Shown one piece after another: positions 12,988 to 26,790 of a stretch of 64,000 bases of DNA. Under the pieces are notes generated by a model. It did no database searches, was not told the origin of the DNA, and was given only the letters and a program-made list of their open reading frames with translations. The stretch is taken from contig OX578137.1 in the NCBI GenBank assembly GCA_951213105.1, forward strand, positions 59,223,236 to 59,287,235, written 5' to 3'. The position numbers were made by a program, and so were the translations under genes. Within the stretch, counting starts at the first letter, position 1. Each line of letters begins with the position of its first letter. This stretch comes from Amaurobius ferox (Eukaryota; Arthropoda; Arachnida; Araneae; Amaurobiidae).

Positions 12988-13851
12988 TACAGGGTGTCCC
13001 AAAAAGATTGAAACGTGCTTTAATTCTTTACCTGTTGAAGATAAGTGGGCAATGTAAATTGCAAAAATGTTGAAAGTGAGGTAAAAACTAAGACTAATGA
13101 AATAGTCCTCCCATTATTTTTCAAAAAGTTACACTTTACAAAATTTTTATAGGACCTCATTAGACAAATTTGATCAGTCAGAAACTTTTTATTTTTAATG
13201 CAACAAGATCATTAAAAAAATCGCATATCTGTATCTTTAAAATCAATTGAATTATGATAAAGGAAAAAATCTGACTTATGCCACTAATCCGTACCATGTG
13301 AAAGGCTGTTTCATCAGTAAAAATAGGGATCATAAACAAATTGACGATGTAAATAGTTTAGATCATAAATGCCTTAATATGTGTAAAATTTTTTTTATCA
13401 CAAATGCATCTAAATAAAGCACTACACAAACAGAGATCATATAAAGCAGTGGTACTCACTACGCGTTTGGGTATCCTATGTATTATCATCCAGTTTTATA
13501 TTTTTTGTGATATGTCACAAATTTACATTTCTAATTTGACATATGGTCCCCATTCACAATGTTCAATTTTCAATTAAATATAACTCGCTCACTTTTGAAG
13601 ATACAGATAAGCGGTTTCTTTTAATGATCTTGTTGCATTAAAAATACAAATTTTCTGATTGACCAACTTTGTCTAAGGGTTCGTATAAAAATTTAAAAAA
13701 GTGTAACTTTTTGAAATGTAATGGGATGACTATTTAAGGTAGTAGTCTTATTCCTTACCTTACCTTTAACATTTTTGCAATTTACATTGCCCACTTATCT
13801 ACAACAGGTAAAGAATTAAAGCGCGTTTCAATCTTTTTGGGACATCCTGTA
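12988..13851. mobile_element. Non-autonomous DNA transposon with ~250-bp terminal inverted repeats
   Basis: Terminal arms 12,990-13,242 and 13,591-13,849 are inverted copies beginning CAGGGTGTCCCAAAAAGATT (left) and CAGGATGTCCCAAAAAGATT (right, reverse complement). The flanks are TA on both sides (12,988-12,989 and 13,850-13,851), fitting a TA target-site duplication as in the Tc1/mariner superfamily. The 350-bp interior has no open frame, so it would depend on a transposase from elsewhere. Arms differ by scattered substitutions and small indels, so it is not recent. Confidence 0.85.
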
Positions 13852-14389
13852 TAATAAAGTCACCTTTCAGTTGGATACAATTGCTGTAATACTAGCAAAA
13901 TTAAATTATGAAATACTTCAGAATTTTGAGAACAATTAGGCTATTTTGCGAGTTTAACTATTTAAATGCTCTTTTATTGAATCTGACAGTTATTTGTGAT
14001 CTTCTAAGCTAGCTAATAGTGTTATTAGCTGTAAATTGTTGTTGGTTAAGCTTATTAGTGCTTTATATAAAAGCGTTAGTTATCCACTAAATTGAACTCA
14101 TTTTGTATCCTGAGAGTACACACATCAGTTGTCCAGATAGGAGTTACACTTGCCCCTGATGCCGGTGTAAGTATATCAACGTGACATTACTTCACTAAAA
14201 AATTAATTAAAAGAAATATATTAAAGATCATCATTCATTTCATCTATCAAATTCTGACGCTATTACGTTACGTCCTTACATAATTTATGTACTTCACTAC
14301 TATGTGTTTGCACTTTTCATCTATTTCCTTTGCGAATTTCTGTTGTCTCGAGATGAAATGCTCTCCTGATTTAAAAACAAAGAAGATGG
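13852..14389. other. Unassigned DNA
   Basis: Nothing recognised. Confidence 0.4.
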
Positions 14390-15430
14390 ATCCATATCAG
14401 TCATCATCTAAGCTATATCTAGGGCAAATCCCAAAAAATACATGTTTTGAGGAAAATATAAATTTTATAATCGGAAGTGATATCTCCAGAACCGCATGCG
14501 ACATCCTTAGTGAATCCCTTTTTACCCTATCCAGTAATCCTTAGTGGTACCCCAACGTCATTCTACTACAGAGTTTAATGATAAATCCATAACAGCATTT
14601 ATTGAAGCTCTATTGCTTGCCAATCCTGGGAAATAGATGTTTCAAAGAAAACTTTTGAATTGGAAGTGGAAAAGATACCAGAAGTGAAATTTAATAGTGG
14701 CCAACCTTACCTCCTCCAGAATTTGATATTGAATTCGAAGCTCTATCTATGTCCAATGCTGGAAAACAGATATTTCAATTGAAATGAAAAGTTTTTAATT
14801 AGATATGGAAAAAGAGCTCTAAATGTAAATTTGTAGCGATCCAATCCACATTCCTTCGCATAATTTGAATCTGAATCAATATCAATTATTCACTGAGCTC
14901 TATCTATAGCCAACCCCGTAACATGCATGTTTCAAAAAAGTGTTTTGAACCGGAAGTGTAAACAAATCCGGAAGTGATATTTCATATGGATCTACTGTAC
15001 CTCCTCCAATATTTCATGGTGAATCAATATCAGCTATCATCTAAGCTCTAGCTACAGCCAATATTTAGAAATAGATGATTGAAGTAAAATGAGAAATTTT
15101 GAAAGAAAAGTTCGAAAGTAACAAGATGTAAAAACCCTTCGTGAACCTCCCACTCTCTGAAACTACACACTTGATGCTGAATTCATATCAGTTATTATTA
15201 AAGATGTATCTATAGCCTTAATCTTCAGAAATAAATGTAGTCTTAATGTCTCTATAGTCTTAATCTTCAGAAATAAATGTTTCAGCTAACATTAAAATTT
15301 TTAAACCTGAAGTGGAAATCCATAGTGAACCCCTCCCCATTTCATTCTGAATTTAATCTAGAATCCAAATCAGTCGTATAACAGAGAGATAAAGCTCAGA
15401 GGATGAGAAATAGACAATTCAAGACAAAAA
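14390..15430. repeat. Degenerate ~150-bp tandem repeat
   Basis: A module recurs about six times (near 14,395, 14,600, 14,730, 14,880, 15,035 and 15,185). It includes AATATCAGTCATCATCTAAG, AGCTCTATCTATAGCCAA, a GAAATAGATGTTTCAA-type phrase, GAACCGGAAGTG and ACCTCCTCCA. Copies are strongly diverged and unequal in length. The 85-codon frame at 14,287-14,544 overlaps the first module and is not accepted as a gene. Confidence 0.65.
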
Positions 15431-16149
15431 TTCGTAAAAACAATAGTATGACATTATTTTTACACCACTAATTGTTATATATAAGACTATGGAATTACGT
15501 AGCATCTAACAAAAATAAAGTAAAAAATCGATTGTAAGTAACTGCATTCCCTAACTTCAAACTGCAAGGAGAATTATATCATTTACACGAAACAAAAATT
15601 TAGGAAAATAAATAAACTTCATTCGGAAATGAAAACAGCAGATTTAACAAAATTATAAATTATAAAATAATACTTAACAAAAATCAAGCTGCTTTGTACA
15701 TTAAATTAAGCAACATCACAGGAGAAAAAAACAAAGCATTTGCAAGTAAAGAAATCAACTGAAATTTTTTTGACACATTTCTTTTTTCTATTTAAGTGTA
15801 CCATTCCATTAATTCCCTTATAAATCCAAGACTACACTTACATAGGTCACTCGTACTTGATAAAACTTTTTCTTTACCCTTTTTTTATGTTAAAATCTTT
15901 AGCAGAATTCTTTTATGTGACCAAATTAATCCTACCAATATATTATGTAAGGGAACATGATCTTCACACAATCCCAGTGGAAATGAAATTCTTTCTGTGG
16001 ATTTAGAAAATAATTTAACATTATTTTGATGTTTTAGATAAGTTCTCAATTGCTTTTTATTTCTGTACATTACAGTAAATAGGAAGTTTTCATTTAATAT
16101 CTTTTAATTACCCTGGAGAATAATAAACAAAGACTTTAATAAAATTCTT
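15431..16149. other. Unassigned AT-rich DNA
   Basis: Nothing recognised on either strand. Confidence 0.4.
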
Positions 16150-16600
16150 ATTTTCCCTATACGGAAACTATTGTGGAAGGGGGGGGGTCAAAAATTTGAA
16201 TTCAAGTTTTTTGGCAGAGGATTACGTTTCAAGCATCCCTGAACTCGAATTGAACGTTTTAGGAGTGGTGTACGCACGTGTGTGTGTGTGGAGAAAGATG
16301 ATATCTGACGAATGAATGGCGTCTTTCGAACGAAATTTGGTATAAAAATTACAATCTGAGAATGCTGGAAGAATATTGATTTTACATGCAATGGAATTTT
16401 CTGAATAACACCAAATTTTCGAATGAAATATTGAAAAAAGCAAAAAACTATCAAAATCTTCAATTATGTTACATAAATAAACATTTCTTATGTAGCGTTT
16501 CATTAGAAAACGATTGACATAAACTTTAGAACACTAGCATGAATCGTTCTCGAAATATTGCACATATATTATTTTAAATAAATTTATCTAAAACATCGCA
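16150..16600 (-). mobile_element. Family A repeat, copy 4 (3' half only, diverged)
   Basis: Keeps the family order of a decayed hairpin, a GGGGTCAAAAATTTGAATTC phrase, GTTTCAAGCATCCCTGA, a short GT tract, then the AAAACGATTGACATAAA and ATCGTTCTCGAAATATTGCA segments near 16,506-16,561. The 5' half is absent. Frames of 91 and 93 codons on the minus strand here are by-products. Confidence 0.65.
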
Positions 16601-17447
16601 ATCAAATTTTATATTAGGTTTAAGTATAGCTATATTGTATTAGATTAGATGATAATGTCTTACATTTAAATTAAAATTTCTTTTCATGACATAAGACTCG
16701 AATTGTGAAATGTAAGGAAAACAACTCGGTGTTGATTTCAGTCTGGTGGAATCGAAATGGTTTTGCGTAATTGACATTTGTAAAATAAACCTCCAGTTAC
16801 GAATAATCAGGTTCACTCGAATTTTAACACTTTTGAACATAGTTGAAAAGCGTTTATGAATTTGTTCATTCTGTCTGTCTTTATGTCCATTCGCACGATA
16901 ACTGCCGTAAAAATGACTTTATCAAAATGAAATTTAAGTATGTTGTTAAGACGGTATGTGGGACATATGATAATGTTAATGAATAATATCAGCAAATTAG
17001 TTTTGGAATGAATAATATCACCCTATATATATTTTCCTAGTGTGAAAATCGTGATTTTTAAAGTTCTTTTACATGTATGTTTAGTGTTGCATCCGTCCTT
17101 AAACCGTTACTTTTTGCGTATTTTCTGTGCATCTATATTCTGTACCAACGCAATTACAATATTTTTGAGTTTAAATGATCATCAAACTTTAATTATTTCA
17201 GCAACGAAGCCTAATTTTAATGAATGAAGAATGTAAAAAGTGATTGCAGGATGAGTTGTATAAGAATTGCTGAATTTTTTTCACTCAAAATTATTTAACT
17301 CTAGAGTCTTTAACTCAGAGCCAGACGATTTATATTTTTATGACGTCATTTGAATAAAGTTCATTTTTTTCGATGAAGTTTGAAGTTTTCAAATATATAT
17401 TAAATTATTGTAATACTGTGATAATTATACCAGCGCTGAATGTATCG

Positions 17448-17624
17448 TGTGGTGAGGTGAATTTTACACATAAATACAGAAATACAGAATTAATATACCT
17501 TACTACCACTTACTACTAAGGCCTTCCAACTCAGCCTATGAGTTGGAAGGTCCTAGTGGTAAGTGGTAGTAAGGTATATTAATTCTGTATTTCTGTATTT
17601 ATGTGTAAAATTCACCTCACCACA
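17448..17624. repeat. Near-perfect 86-bp inverted repeat (5-base loop)
   Basis: Arms 17,448-17,533 and 17,539-17,624 are reverse complements with three mismatches (two would be G-U pairs in RNA), separated by GCCTA. The palindrome starts at the first base of the insertion. The right arm ends CACCACA and is followed 20 bases later by TGGTGCGGTGACC (from 17,645), which looks like a primer-binding site. Confidence 0.92.
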
Positions 17625-17676
17625 TAGGGCCCCCTGACGCGTACTTGGTGCGGTGACCAGGATTTCAGTTCAGACA

Positions 17677-17990
17677 ATGAAATTTCGTAAAATAATCACC
17701 GTCAGTCGGATCAGACCGGTTGAGGCGAAGACAGGGAACGATATTTCAAACAAGATTATCCCGGAGATGGGCACAGAGTCCTTGCACTCTCCTCCTCCTA
17801 ACGTCGGCTTCGTATGAACATGCGTACAGGCCGCTGCCGGTAGGTCAAGAGCAATTTCGTGAAAAGATCATCGTCAGTAGGATCAGACCGGTTGATGCGA
17901 AGACAGGGAACTCTCCTCCTCCTAACGTCGGCTTTGTCCCAGCGATTCGTATGAACATGCTTTCAGGCCGCTGCCGGCAGGTCGTTTCCC
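17677..17990. repeat. Partial internal direct duplication in the GC-rich insertion
   Basis: GATCAGACCGGTTGA occurs at 17,709 and 17,881. CTCTCCTCCTCCTAACGTCG occurs near 17,786 and 17,911. CAGGCCGCTGCCGG occurs near 17,826 and 17,966. The three spacings differ, so one copy has been shortened. The 60-98 aa frames across this area on both strands do not resemble any protein I know. Confidence 0.75.
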
Positions 17991-19240
17991 GACTAAGTAA
18001 CAGTAAACTCCCATGAATCGCACTGACTCCAGTAGATGTCACCCAGTTGACGCGTGTCGTGCACAGCATAGAGGCCCAGGATTGACGTCCCCGCAAACAT
18101 TCCGTCCGCGTACACTCTTTGTGAAGGAGATATACGTTGCGCTGTCACTACCGTCCTTGCAGTACCCACAGTTACTACCGATTGGATGTAGTTAAAGGAG
18201 CAAAGGATCCCACACTACGCCGTCTAGGATGCAGAGCTGTGTTGTACTGCGAAACAAAAAAAAAGTGGCGACTTTCTCAATGCTTCGATGTTCGCCATCG
18301 CCCGAAGAAATGCGCGCTCGATCTGCTTCGGTGCTGGCTCGATTTGGTTACGAGCCGCCATAACATAGATTGTTGAAGGTTCGCACTTGACCACTACCTA
18401 CGCCTGAGTGTGCTTGCTCGCACAACCGGACACAAGACGTCGGTTCCTAGAGTATGCATTGGCCGCCCTAGATAGGGGCCACGGATGCTGTGCCTGAAGA
18501 TACATCAAAATACATGCCGGATCGGGCTTTAAAAAAAAACAAGTACCACGCACTTGGCGTGCTATTCTCTAGAGCTCAGAAAGGCAACTGAATTTCAGAT
18601 TTTTCTAAAGTCCCAGCAGAAAATTTAAAACGAGGGGAACGAAAATTTTAGGGAGGAAGTCCCCCGCTTTCCCATTCGATGAAAACGACGTACCATAAAA
18701 CCAAGGGGGTTGAACTTCAACACACTGTATTCGTTTCCGGACGTCCATTTTGCTACTCATGTCTTCGGACGAGTCGGTCGTTCTGGGCTTTCGACACTGT
18801 ATTCGTTTGCGAAGAGACGCTCATTTTCTATGCGCTCCACTAAAATCCGAGAACCAGAGGGCTTTCTACATACCGGGTGGTCCCACGCAGAAAGCCACAC
18901 CTGACAGGGGCTATAAGTTTCAAGAGATTTGTCGCTCTTGAACTTGATATTTAGTTGCACTTTATTTCTGAATAATTACAACCCATGTCAAACGCGCATA
19001 CGCGCTATCGAGTCCCCTTTCGTCTGTACAAAGGCATCGTTATACATAACACAATACATATTACATACATTTCAAGTAACATTACACCTGCCCCTTTTCA
19101 TCCCAGGGCTAAGTACAAACATGTGGAAATGTCTCATGACATATCGCACTTTAGAGATGTTTAAATAAAATTGCATTTCAGTTGGAAATTGCTTCATAAT
19201 TAATGCTTTATGGATGATTAATCGTTCTTGTTTCATTTGT

Positions 19241-19919
19241 TTTGTTTACAGGATTTCAAAGAGCTACAAGTTACTCGCTAACTGTTGATAGCTAGCTAGC
19301 ACTTTTATTTTATTCTCAGATTTCATCTAGATACTCCGAGAATATATTTCTCGTCAAAATATCCAATTATTTCACTAACTTCCTTGCCGATTTATAAATG
19401 AAACATATACAATATAGACTAGATTTTAGATTCAAGTTAAGTTAATTTTTAAACTTGCCTACCGGCACATGAATACGTATATTTTCATCTATTCAGTTCG
19501 AAGCTCATCAATCATTAAACATCTTTAGAATACTTAAGTTCATTTAACCTCCTAAGTTTTTAAACAAAATAAGATACCTCATGTTTGTGCATCAATATTT
19601 CACCAAAAAATATTTTAACAGATTAAGCTGCAGCGTGACATTTAAATATTACAGCTTTCCCACCTATTAGAAAACCCATGTTAAAATAATAAAATAGCGA
19701 AATAATAACCACTACACAACGAAAACTAAGAGCTCGATCTAAAATCTAAATACATATTTTTGCACGCTTTCAAGGAGATACAAATTCTTGTTTATTGTTT
19801 ATAGCTAGGAATTTTAGTTTTTAAGATATAAGCATTACAAACTTGAAAAACGGAAAATTTGAAAAATTCTTAAACTTGATACGACGATTATTTAAAAAGT
19901 ATAAGTGGTTTTTTTTAAA
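19241..19919. other. Unassigned AT-rich DNA
   Basis: Nothing recognised. Confidence 0.4.
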
Positions 19920-21440
19920 TCTATCTATATATACTAATTGCCAAGTATCCATCTGTCCGTCCGTCTGTCTGTCTCTCACGCTTTTTTGGACACTTCCCGA
20001 ATAGATACAGACTTGCAATTTGGTACACGGCTCGATCGTTCGATAAAACCTCCTGGAAAAATCGAATTTTTCGAAAACGTTCTCTAGAGGGGGTGCTCCA
20101 CACCAAAACGTTCGAAAAGTGAAATGATAGGAAAGCATGCTTTGAGATCGAGATAGAGACTTCAAATTTGGTGTATGGGTAAATCGTTCGAAAGGAAGAA
20201 AGTGCGCAATTTCAGATTTCCAATATTTTCTACTTAAGAGGGTGCCGCACACCAAAATGTTCGATTTACCGAAAAAATATGAAAAGGCTTCTTTAAAATT
20301 TGATAGAGGCTTGAAATTTGGTATATGGCTAATCATTTGAAGAAAACACCCAAGACGAATATAGCTTTTCAAAAATGTTCGTTTAAGGGGGTGCTCCATA
20401 GTAAAACGTTCATAAAGTGAATTGATAAAAAACCATGCTTCAGAATAAGATAGAGATATCAAATTTGGTGTAAATATAGACAGTTTGGAAGGAAGAAAGT
20501 TTACAATTTCAGTTTATCAATATTTTCTCCTTTATTCCAAAATTTTTGATTTTCGGAATAAAAGAGAAACGTCCCTCTTAAAACGTGATAGGGGCTTGAT
20601 ATTTTGTATATGGGCGAATCATCTGATAGAAATCACAAAAAGAATAGCATTTTTCAAAAATGTATATTTAATGGTGTGGGTACTTCACACAAAATCGTGC
20701 TTCGCGATGAGATAGAGACTTCAACTTTGGTGTACGGGTAAAAAGTTGGGAAGGAAGAAAGTGTGAAATTTCAGTTTTCTTGCATCTGCTATTGTAGAGG
20801 GTGCCGCTCATTAAAATGTTCGATTTGCCGAACAAATGAAAAACGCCTCCTCTACAATGTGATATAGGCTTGAAATTTAGTATATGGGTTAACCATTTGA
20901 CGAAAAACCAAAGATGAATACGGTTGGGCAAAAATATTCATTAACAGGGTGCTACACAAAAAAAAAACGTTCGAAAGGTGAAGTGATGGAAAAAACATGC
21001 TTCTTGATAGGGTAGAGACTTCAAATTTGGTGTACGGGTAGATAATTTGAAAGGAAGAAAGTGTAAAATTTCAGATTTCCAATATTTGCTATTTTAAGGG
21101 GTGTCGCACACTAATGTTCGATTTTCCGAATAACTGAGGCACGCTTCCTTTTAAATGTGATAGAGACTTGGTATTTGGCATAGGGGCCAATCATCTGAGA
21201 AAAAACCCTAGACAATCAGTTTTTCAAAAATGTTCATTTATGGGTGGTGCTTCACAGAAAAAAGTTCGAGAAGAGAAATAATAAAATAGGGGTGACTCGG
21301 GATGAGATAGACTTTAATGTGGTGTACGGGTAGATAATTCGAAAGGAAGAAATGCGCAAATTAAGTTTCCCAATATTTTCTTCTTTATGGGGTTATGCAC
21401 ACCAAAATATTCGATTTGTCGAATAAATGTGAAACGCGAA
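19920..21440. repeat. Tandem repeat of alternating half-units (~290-bp higher-order unit)
   Basis: Two related half-units of about 145 bp alternate. Type 1 has GGGGGTGCTCCACACCAAAA and CGTTCGAAAAGTGAA. Type 2 has GGGTGCCGCACACCAAAATG and TTCGATTTACCGAA. Both begin with a CTTGAAATTTGGTATATGGG-type phrase. The marker AAAGGAAGAAAGTG lies near 20,191, 20,488, 20,751, 21,050 and 21,342. A CTGTCCGTCCGTCTGTCTGT tract at 19,950-19,975 marks the left edge. The 213-codon minus frame at 19,821-20,462 is a consequence of the repeats. Confidence 0.85.
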
Positions 21441-22220
21441 TTATTAGAAAATTTACATTATTCAGTGGTTGCTTTTTGCGAGACCGTTGATTTTCAACGA
21501 GTATTCGGCTAGTAAATATAGATTTAGAAACTAAATTTCCTAACACATTTTTATAGCTTATTATTTATATCTATTTTTTATAGTTTTGAAGATTTTTTGA
21601 TTAAGGAAAATGAAAAAGTCACTAGCTTGGACAGATATATTTTATGTTTTTAGAAAAAATATTCAATATATTAAAATATAGCAATTATTTTTTACGTTGA
21701 CTTCCATCTCCATGTTCGCTGACGCGAGCATGGAGATGAGCTCAGTGGCGCATATCAGACGAATCAAAAGAACTTACGAACTAGTGATGTCAAGCATCAG
21801 CGAACATGGAGTAAATCCCCTAGTTCATAAAACTGTTAAACATTATAAAATTTACTAATTATACAACTATGATAAGTTATTAGAAGCTGTAAAGTTTGCA
21901 AGGGTTAACCAGGGGTTTATACAGCTAAACGTAAAATTTTATAGTAAGCACCTCTTATTTGAAATTATAGGAGTACGGAAGTATTTATTTGAAGCACTGA
22001 ACCAAAATTCATTGTTTTCGATTTTCCTTTCAGGCCCTTTGCCCAGTTACAAGGTATCCAAGTTTAGATAATTTTATCTACCGATAAAGTATTATACTTG
22101 GCAGCGCTAGATTAAATTACAATGATTAAATTACAGTGTAAAGGGTTTAAATTTGTAAAATTGACTGTAATATAATTGCTATTTAAACAGTTTAGAAATG
22201 AAAGATAAGTAATTTTTAAC
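21441..22220. other. Spacer with a 15-bp inverted repeat
   Basis: AT-rich except for a GC-richer island at 21,700-21,830. There CTCCATGTTCGCTGA (21,708-21,722) is matched by its reverse complement at 21,797-21,811, and a second, shorter foldback (CTCCATG...CATGGAG) is nested at the left. No family recognised. Confidence 0.6.
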
Positions 22221-22812
22221 ATTCTCATACGTAGTATTGAGAAACTATTGGTTTCACGAAAATTTTCGATTTCGAAATTTTGATATCAATATGTTTCAAG
22301 ACCTCCTAGACATGTCTTGACTAATTTTGGAGTGATGTACGTCTGTCTGCCCGGCAGTCTGTCTGTCTGTATGTCTGTGGTCACAAATGTTAATGGATTT
22401 TCACGATCGATGGATTTTCACGTGGAATCAATCATTCGACTGTGTTGTCAAAAAATCTAAAAATAAATAGAATTTTTTGTAATTGGAGCACAAATTTTGA
22501 AATTTATTCGAAATTATATATTTTTCTAACATGGTAGAATAGGACAAAACTTCACATAATCCTGCATAAAAGGTTTTATTTATGGTCGATGACATCGGTG
22601 CTTTATAGTTTCGGTCATTGTTGTGAAAATGAACCGCGATACAATTTTTTTTTGTTCGTGACGTCATTAGACCCCTCAAATGGCAAATTATCCCTCCCCC
22701 TCCCTTGCGGATACATATTCAAGAATGGTATCAATTGAAGGGTAACACACTATAATTGTAATCATTTGGATCCATAATATCGATTTTTAAAATTTTTCTT
22801 GTAATATTTGAA
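22221..22812 (-). mobile_element. Family C hairpin repeat, copy 1
   Basis: Opens (minus-strand 3' end) with a hairpin of CTCATAC...GTATTGAG type, then TTCACGAAAATTTTCGATTT and a CTGTCTGTCTGTATGTCTGT tract near 22,360. Further in come GTGACGTCATTAGACC and, at the far end, ATTGTAATCATTTGGATCCA. It matches 41,216-41,925 in the same order. No coding capacity; the 83-codon minus frame at 22,428-22,679 is not supported. Confidence 0.7.
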
Positions 22813-25246
<2,434 letters not shown>

Positions 25247-25870
25247 ATTACGACGTTCATTTTAAGTGGTAAACCTATAACACAATCAGCTATTTTCTAT
25301 ACTAAAAAAAATTAAGGCCAATAAAAACAGTTAAAATACTTAATATTTTTTTATAGTTTTATTACAGAATGAAATATTGTATAATGAATCATTTGGTTTA
25401 AGTAAATCTTTTATGAGGAAAACATTTCAGAAACGTACCGAAGAGGCAAATTTGAGAAGAAAAGACCCATCATTCTATGATCAGTCATTAAATAAAAACA
25501 ATTAATTTGAACGATTTCTGCATTTCTTTCTTTCTGTAAGCGAATATTATCATTTTAATGTGTGCAGAATTTTATGCATTCCGCATTTCTATATGCAAAT
25601 GGAAATTATTTTCCTAGAAACGATATGCACTTAATTTTCTAATTTTTGTCATCTGTTAATGACCAATTAAATGATATATTTGGCATCAGTATTGAAATTC
25701 ATTTTATTTATTTATTTATTTTTAGAGTTATGGCATTCTTTCACTGAAGATACAAAAATAGTTGATATAAAGCAATGAAACATCATACGAAACAAAACCT
25801 CAATATAAAAATAAATGAAAAGAAAATATTTGCCAGATATATTATTTTTTGACATTAATGGTAAAATATA
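25247..25870. other. Unassigned AT-rich DNA
   Basis: Nothing recognised apart from a short (TTTA)n run near 25,705-25,722. Confidence 0.4.
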
Positions 25871-26790
25871 TAAAAAAATCTGGTATGGGCAACACATGAC
25901 TTTCCTTATATAATGCAATGAATTTACTACTTTTACAGTAAAAAAATAGGTTTTTCTTATAGTAGATACTTATATTATTTCCAAGATATTGCATTTTCGA
26001 CAATTTGTCGTCATTTTCATCCATTTGGCAAGATTTTCGTTGATTTGGCAACATTTAAAAAAGTCGCCAAGTTGGCGACATTTCACCAAATTCGTCGCCA
26101 AAAACTCGCCAAACGTTATGGACGGAGAAATGAGTTATTCCTATAGCAGATAAATGACTATTGGTGTTCAAATACAAAATTATTACTGAAAGTATCTTTT
26201 CTCATGAACGGAACGAGCTGGATCCACGAGAATGATGTCACCCAATTTATTGCATGATAATACATGTGAAAAGTGAAAATGTTTCTTAACAGTTAATATA
26301 TTTTTTTATTTTACGGGAATTTTTGATAAATTTATTAGAAAAATGTGTAATATCTCGAAAACGGTTCATGCTAGCGTTCTAAAGTTTATGGCAATCGTTT
26401 TCTAAGGAAAAATTACATAAGAAATATCTATTTGTGTAACTTTATTAATGATTTTGATTTTTTGATGATTTTTTCAAAATTTCACTCGAAAATTTAGGGG
26501 GATTCTGAACATTCGATTACGTTTAAAAACAATAGGCTTCCAGTATTCACGGATTGTGATTTTTGTACCAAATTTCATTCGAATCGCTCTATTCGTTCGT
26601 GAGATATCGTTTCCACAGACTCACTGACACACATACTTTAGCACACACATACACAAAGAGACATCACCTCAAAAATGTTTGATTCGTGATCAGGGATGTA
26701 TGAAACGTGCTCGCCCGTCGAAAACTCGATTTCGAATTTTCTACCCCGTCACAATACTTTCCTTATACATTATGTATATAAGGAAAATAA
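25871..26790 (+). mobile_element. Family A repeat, copy 5 (near full length)
   Basis: Starts with the A-run and ATCTGGTATGGGCAACACAT, then has the TTGGCGA/TCGCC block at 26,020-26,115 and GGAACGAGCTGGATCCACGA near 26,209. The GT tract is replaced by short ACACACATACACA runs near 26,640. It ends in the hairpin ACTTTCCTTATACA...TATATAAGGAAAA at 26,757-26,788. Plus orientation, opposite to copies 6-8. Confidence 0.8.

Larger units (their letters stand above)
17448..19141. mobile_element. 1.69-kb insertion with TG...CA ends and a terminal 86-bp inverted repeat
   Basis: It interrupts a family B copy and is flanked by TATCG on both sides (17,443-17,447 and 19,142-19,146). The uninterrupted family has this only once, so it is a 5-bp target duplication. 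The left edge is TGTGGTGAGG and the right edge ATGTCTCATGACA, giving LTR-like TG...CA ends. On the minus strand an AATAAA lies near 18,965. The sequence is clearly GC-richer than its surroundings. Best reading is a solo LTR or rearranged LTR-element fragment; the family is not identified. Confidence 0.65.
16822..19234 (-). mobile_element. Family B hairpin repeat, copy 2, split by an insertion
   Basis: The left part (16,822-17,447) starts with a terminal hairpin of ACACTTTTGAAC...AGTTGAAAAGCGT type. It continues through a CTGTCTGTC tract, CACGATAACTGCCGTAAAAA and the GTTGCATCCGTCC segment. The right part (19,142-19,234) resumes with CGCACTTTAGAGATGTTTAA and the family's 5' end. Comparison with copies at 28.9, 41.9 and 59.0 kb shows the two parts are contiguous in the family, so 17,448-19,141 is an insertion. 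Confidence 0.8.

Noticed and set aside
19821..20462. 213-codon minus-strand open frame
   Set aside because: It lies almost wholly in the alternating tandem repeat and its peptide repeats with the DNA period. No known domain.
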